Virus record (IMG/VR): IMGVR_UViG_3300014962_000012
Coordinates: 1-32,142 of that record
Strand: one strand, 5' to 3'
Length of the DNA: 32,142 nucleotides
Source: a virus
Both the position numbers and the translations under genes were made by a program. The notes under the pieces are model-generated. The model worked only from the letters and a program-made list of their open reading frames with translations. It was not told where the DNA came from and searched no databases. Below, in pieces: positions 29,723 to 32,142 of the stretch. Every line of letters starts with the position of its first letter. The first letter of the stretch is position 1.

Positions 29723-32142
29723 ATGACTGAAGTTATCGTAGATATTCGTCGGGTAAATGTTGAAGGTGATTACGTCAACGTTTTTGGCGAGATAGAATTT
29801 AAACCCTCGCGTCGTCATATCAACAATGATGAAGTAATTTTGCCCGTAGGTTTTATTACAGCCATTGATGGTAAAGCAATTCAGGTAACACTGATTCCCA
29901 GCACGGAGGAGTGGTGCTGGGAGGTTATTGAACGCACGCTAGATGAGCATGGCGAACATGACCTGTATCGTCGCTATGTTACAGTTCCAGATACAAATGA
30001 AGTTATCAATTATGTTGACCTTCTTGACGTTGACCCAGCAACTTTTGACCCAGTAACAGCACCACAATCACCGCTTGATGCGATGGTTGTTTCCGGCATG
30101 GTCGAAGATAGTAATCTTATTCTTGTAACATATGGTGGAACACCAATTGATGCGGGTGTTGTGCGTGGTCCTCAGGGTATTCAGGGTATTCAGGGAGAAA
30201 CTGGACCCGCTGGTCCACAAGGAATTCAAGGCGAACGTGGCTGGCAGGGTGTTCAAGGCGAACGTGGCGAACAGGGTTCACAGGGACCCGTCGGACCACA
30301 GGGTGACCCAGGCCCAACTGGGGCTAACGGTCCACAGGGTTTAAAGGGTGATACTGGCGCGACTGGTGCTACTGGACCAACCGGCCCACAGGGCGCAACG
30401 GGTGCTACTGGACCCCAGGGTGAGCAGGGTATTCAGGGTGAGGTTGGCCCCCCCGGTCCACGTGGCTATACCGGTGATACTGGACCTCAAGGTATTCAGG
30501 GCATCCAGGGTGAACAGGGTATCCAAGGGGAAACGGGTCCACAGGGTTTACAGGGTGAGCAGGGTATCCAGGGTGAGCATGGGGTTCAAGGTCCACAAGG
30601 TGAGCCGGGCATTCAAGGCCCACAGGGAGACCAGGGTCCACAGGGACCACAGGGTGAGCAGGGTATCCAAGGTATCCAAGGTGTTGATGGCGATACTGGT
30701 CTCTCTGCATATGAGGTTGCCATATCTTCTGGTTTTAGCGGAACAGAAGCAGAATGGTTGGAAAGTCTTATTGGCCCGACCGGCCCGACCGGACCACAAG
30801 GTATCCAGGGTGAGCAAGGTATTCAAGGTATACAGGGGCCACAGGGCGACGTTGGACCTCAGGGTATCCAGGGTGAGCAAGGAGTCCAGGGGCCGCAGGG
30901 GGATGTTGGACTTCAAGGGCCGCAAGGTGAACAGGGACCGCAAGGCATTCAGGGTGAGACTGGATTGCAGGGTGACCAAGGGCCACAGGGTATACAGGGT
31001 ATTCAAGGTATCCAAGGAGAGACTGGGCCTCAAGGTATCCAAGGAGAGACTGGGCCTCAGGGTATCCAAGGTGAGACTGGTCCTCAAGGTATCCAAGGAA
31101 TTCAGGGTGAGACTGGTCCCCAGGGGGAGCAGGGTATTCAAGGTATCCAGGGTGAGACGGGTCCGATTGGTCCAACTGGTGCGACTGGAATTGCATGGCA
31201 GGGAACATGGTCCAACACTGCGGATTATGTAAATAATGATGCAGTATATTATGACAACTCTTCATGGTTTGCTTCTGGTAATCCTCCGGTTGGGGAAGTT
31301 CCATCACAAACATCAGCATATTGGTTCCCACTTTCATTGCAAGGCGCAACTGGTGCTACCGGTCCACAGGGTGAGCAAGGCATTCAGGGACCACAGGGTG
31401 ATACTGGGCCGCAGGGTATTCAGGGTATTCAGGGCGAGACCGGACCACAGGGACCACAGGGTGAGCAGGGGCCTCAGGGTATCCAGGGTGAGACTGGCCC
31501 TCAAGGCGAACAGGGTATTCAGGGTATTCAAGGTATCCAGGGGGAAACTGGACCCCAGGGTGAGCAAGGTATCCAGGGTATTCAAGGAGTTCAGGGAGAT
31601 ACTGGACCCCAAGGAATCCAGGGAGATACAGGCCCCACTGGACCGACAGGACCTCAAGGCGCGACTGGACCGCAAGGCCCGCAGGGTGACCAAGGGCCAC
31701 AGGGTATACAGGGTATTCAGGGAGATGCTGGTCCAACTGGAGCAACTGGAGCAACTGGGGCCACTGGGGCAACTGGCCCACAGGGTCCACAAGGGGACCA
31801 AGGACCGCAGGGTATTCAAGGTGAGACTGGTTTAACCGGACCGGCTGGAGCTAATGGCGCAGACGGCGCGGATGGTGCCGATGGTTTATCTGCATATGAA
31901 GTAGCTGTCTCTAATGGTTTTGTTGGTACTGAGGCGGCCTGGCTTGATTCATTGGTTGGCCCACAGGGATTACAGGGCATTCAAGGTATCCAGGGTGAAC
32001 AGGGAATTCAGGGTGCCACTGGACTTCAGGGACCACAGGGTGACACTGGCCCGACCGGAGCTACTGGTGCGACTGGTCCTCAAGGACCACAAGGCATTCA
32101 AGGACCCCAGGGTGATACTGGCCCTACTGGCCCTACTGGTCC
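29723..32142 (+). CDS. collagen-like tail fibre, N-terminal part (runs off the window)
   Basis: Open from ATG 29723 (AAAGGA eight bases upstream) to the right edge, at least 806 residues without a stop. Residues 1-148 ([20 protein letters not shown] onward) form a non-repetitive head, likely the attachment domain. From residue 149 Gly-X-Y triplets run to the edge, mostly [12 protein letters not shown] and GPT. Three breaks: [20 protein letters not shown] (about 326), a Trp-rich insert (about 489-540) with [28 protein letters not shown] and SAYWFPL, like a chitin-binding CBM5/12 module, and [20 protein letters not shown] (about 721). It probably forms a trimeric, rod-like fibre. The C-terminal tip is not visible. 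Confidence 0.85.
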   Translation, partial: MTEVIVDIRRVNVEGDYVNVFGEIEFKPSRRHINNDEVILPVGFITAIDGKAIQVTLIPSTEEWCWEVIERTLDEHGEHDLYRRYVTVPDTNEVINYVDLLDVDPATFDPVTAPQSPLDAMVVSGMVEDSNLILVTYGGTPIDAGVVRGPQGIQGIQGETGPAGPQGIQGERGWQGVQGERGEQGSQGPVGPQGDPGPTGANGPQGLKGDTGATGATGPTGPQGATGATGPQGEQGIQGEVGPPGPRGYTGDTGPQGIQGIQGEQGIQGETGPQGLQGEQGIQGEHGVQGPQGEPGIQGPQGDQGPQGPQGEQGIQGIQGVDGDTGLSAYEVAISSGFSGTEAEWLESLIGPTGPTGPQGIQGEQGIQGIQGPQGDVGPQGIQGEQGVQGPQGDVGLQGPQGEQGPQGIQGETGLQGDQGPQGIQGIQGIQGETGPQGIQGETGPQGIQGETGPQGIQGIQGETGPQGEQGIQGIQGETGPIGPTGATGIAWQGTWSNTADYVNNDAVYYDNSSWFASGNPPVGEVPSQTSAYWFPLSLQGATGATGPQGEQGIQGPQGDTGPQGIQGIQGETGPQGPQGEQGPQGIQGETGPQGEQGIQGIQGIQGETGPQGEQGIQGIQGVQGDTGPQGIQGDTGPTGPTGPQGATGPQGPQGDQGPQGIQGIQGDAGPTGATGATGATGATGPQGPQGDQGPQGIQGETGLTGPAGANGADGADGADGLSAYEVAVSNGFVGTEAAWLDSLVGPQGLQGIQGIQGEQGIQGATGLQGPQGDTGPTGATGATGPQGPQGIQGPQGDTGPTGPTG
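30167..32142 (+). repeat. collagen-coding tandem 9-base-type repeat tract
   Basis: About 2 kb of degenerate repeats built on GGT-CCA-CAG, GGT-ATT-CAG and GGT-GAG-CAG units. Several stretches are almost identical at DNA level (for example three copies of the GGTATCCAAGGAGAGACTGG type near 31000-31090), so the tract is prone to length change by recombination or slippage. The large frames on the opposite strand here, full of Pro, Leu and Thr, are mirror artefacts. Confidence 0.85.

Noticed and set aside
30068-31835. Long frames in other frames and on the opposite strand of the collagen tract, rich in Arg/Val, Pro/His/Leu or Thr/Leu
   Set aside because: They are shadows of the Gly-X-Y repeat; the frame from ATG 29723 has a ribosome site, an attachment head and recognisable inserts.
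30167-32142. CRISPR-like regular repeats
   Set aside because: The periodicity is 9 bases and coding (Gly-X-Y), with no constant repeat and unique spacers.

Overview
This window is the structural half of a tailed double-stranded DNA bacteriophage with a long non-contractile tail (siphovirus type), plus the start of its early arm. It holds large and small terminase, portal, maturation protease, major capsid protein, connectors, two tail-tube proteins, frameshifted tail chaperones, a 1,571-residue tape measure and a fibre cassette, in the usual order. The host is probably a Gram-positive, most likely an actinobacterium. That is inference from strong GGAG/GAGG ribosome sites, GTG and TTG starts, what look like leaderless late promoters, and small early proteins of types I recall from actinobacteriophages. 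There is no integrase, repressor, endolysin or tRNA in the window, so lifestyle cannot be decided.

Left arm (1-4317, all leftward). One tightly packed operon (1-2896) runs off the left edge. It ends, as seen here, in the N-terminus of a DnaN-like sliding clamp and otherwise carries small proteins, three of them Cys-rich. Two near-identical sigma70-type promoters (2927-2954 and 1633-1660) feed it. An AT-rich gene-free stretch (2955-3441) and a bidirectional terminator (3442-3479) separate it from a second three-gene leftward operon (3480-4317).

Divergence region (4318-4698). It holds overlapping inverted repeats, a cluster of about ten DnaA-box-like 9-mers next to an AT-rich tract (a bacterial-oriC look-alike), and a rightward promoter overlapped by a small dyad.

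Right arm (4699-32142, all rightward). Two tiny genes lead into DNA packaging (small terminase, TerL), then portal, maturation protease with a scaffold domain, decoration protein, major capsid, a first terminator, a small CH-motif protein, a possible structured RNA, head-tail connectors, two paralogous tail-tube proteins, a second terminator, tail chaperones with a textbook -1 slippery site, tape measure, distal tail and hub-like proteins, and the fibre cassette. The last gene, a collagen-like fibre of at least 806 residues, is cut by the window edge.

The most unusual signals are regulatory. Six rightward transcription-unit leaders lack a Shine-Dalgarno site and instead have a -10-like hexamer 6-7 bases before ATG, while the genes behind them have normal ribosome sites. 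A double hairpin with CCUCC in both loops starts exactly where the same geometry would place a transcript 5' end. The oriC-like cluster sits in a phage that also seems to carry its own clamp.
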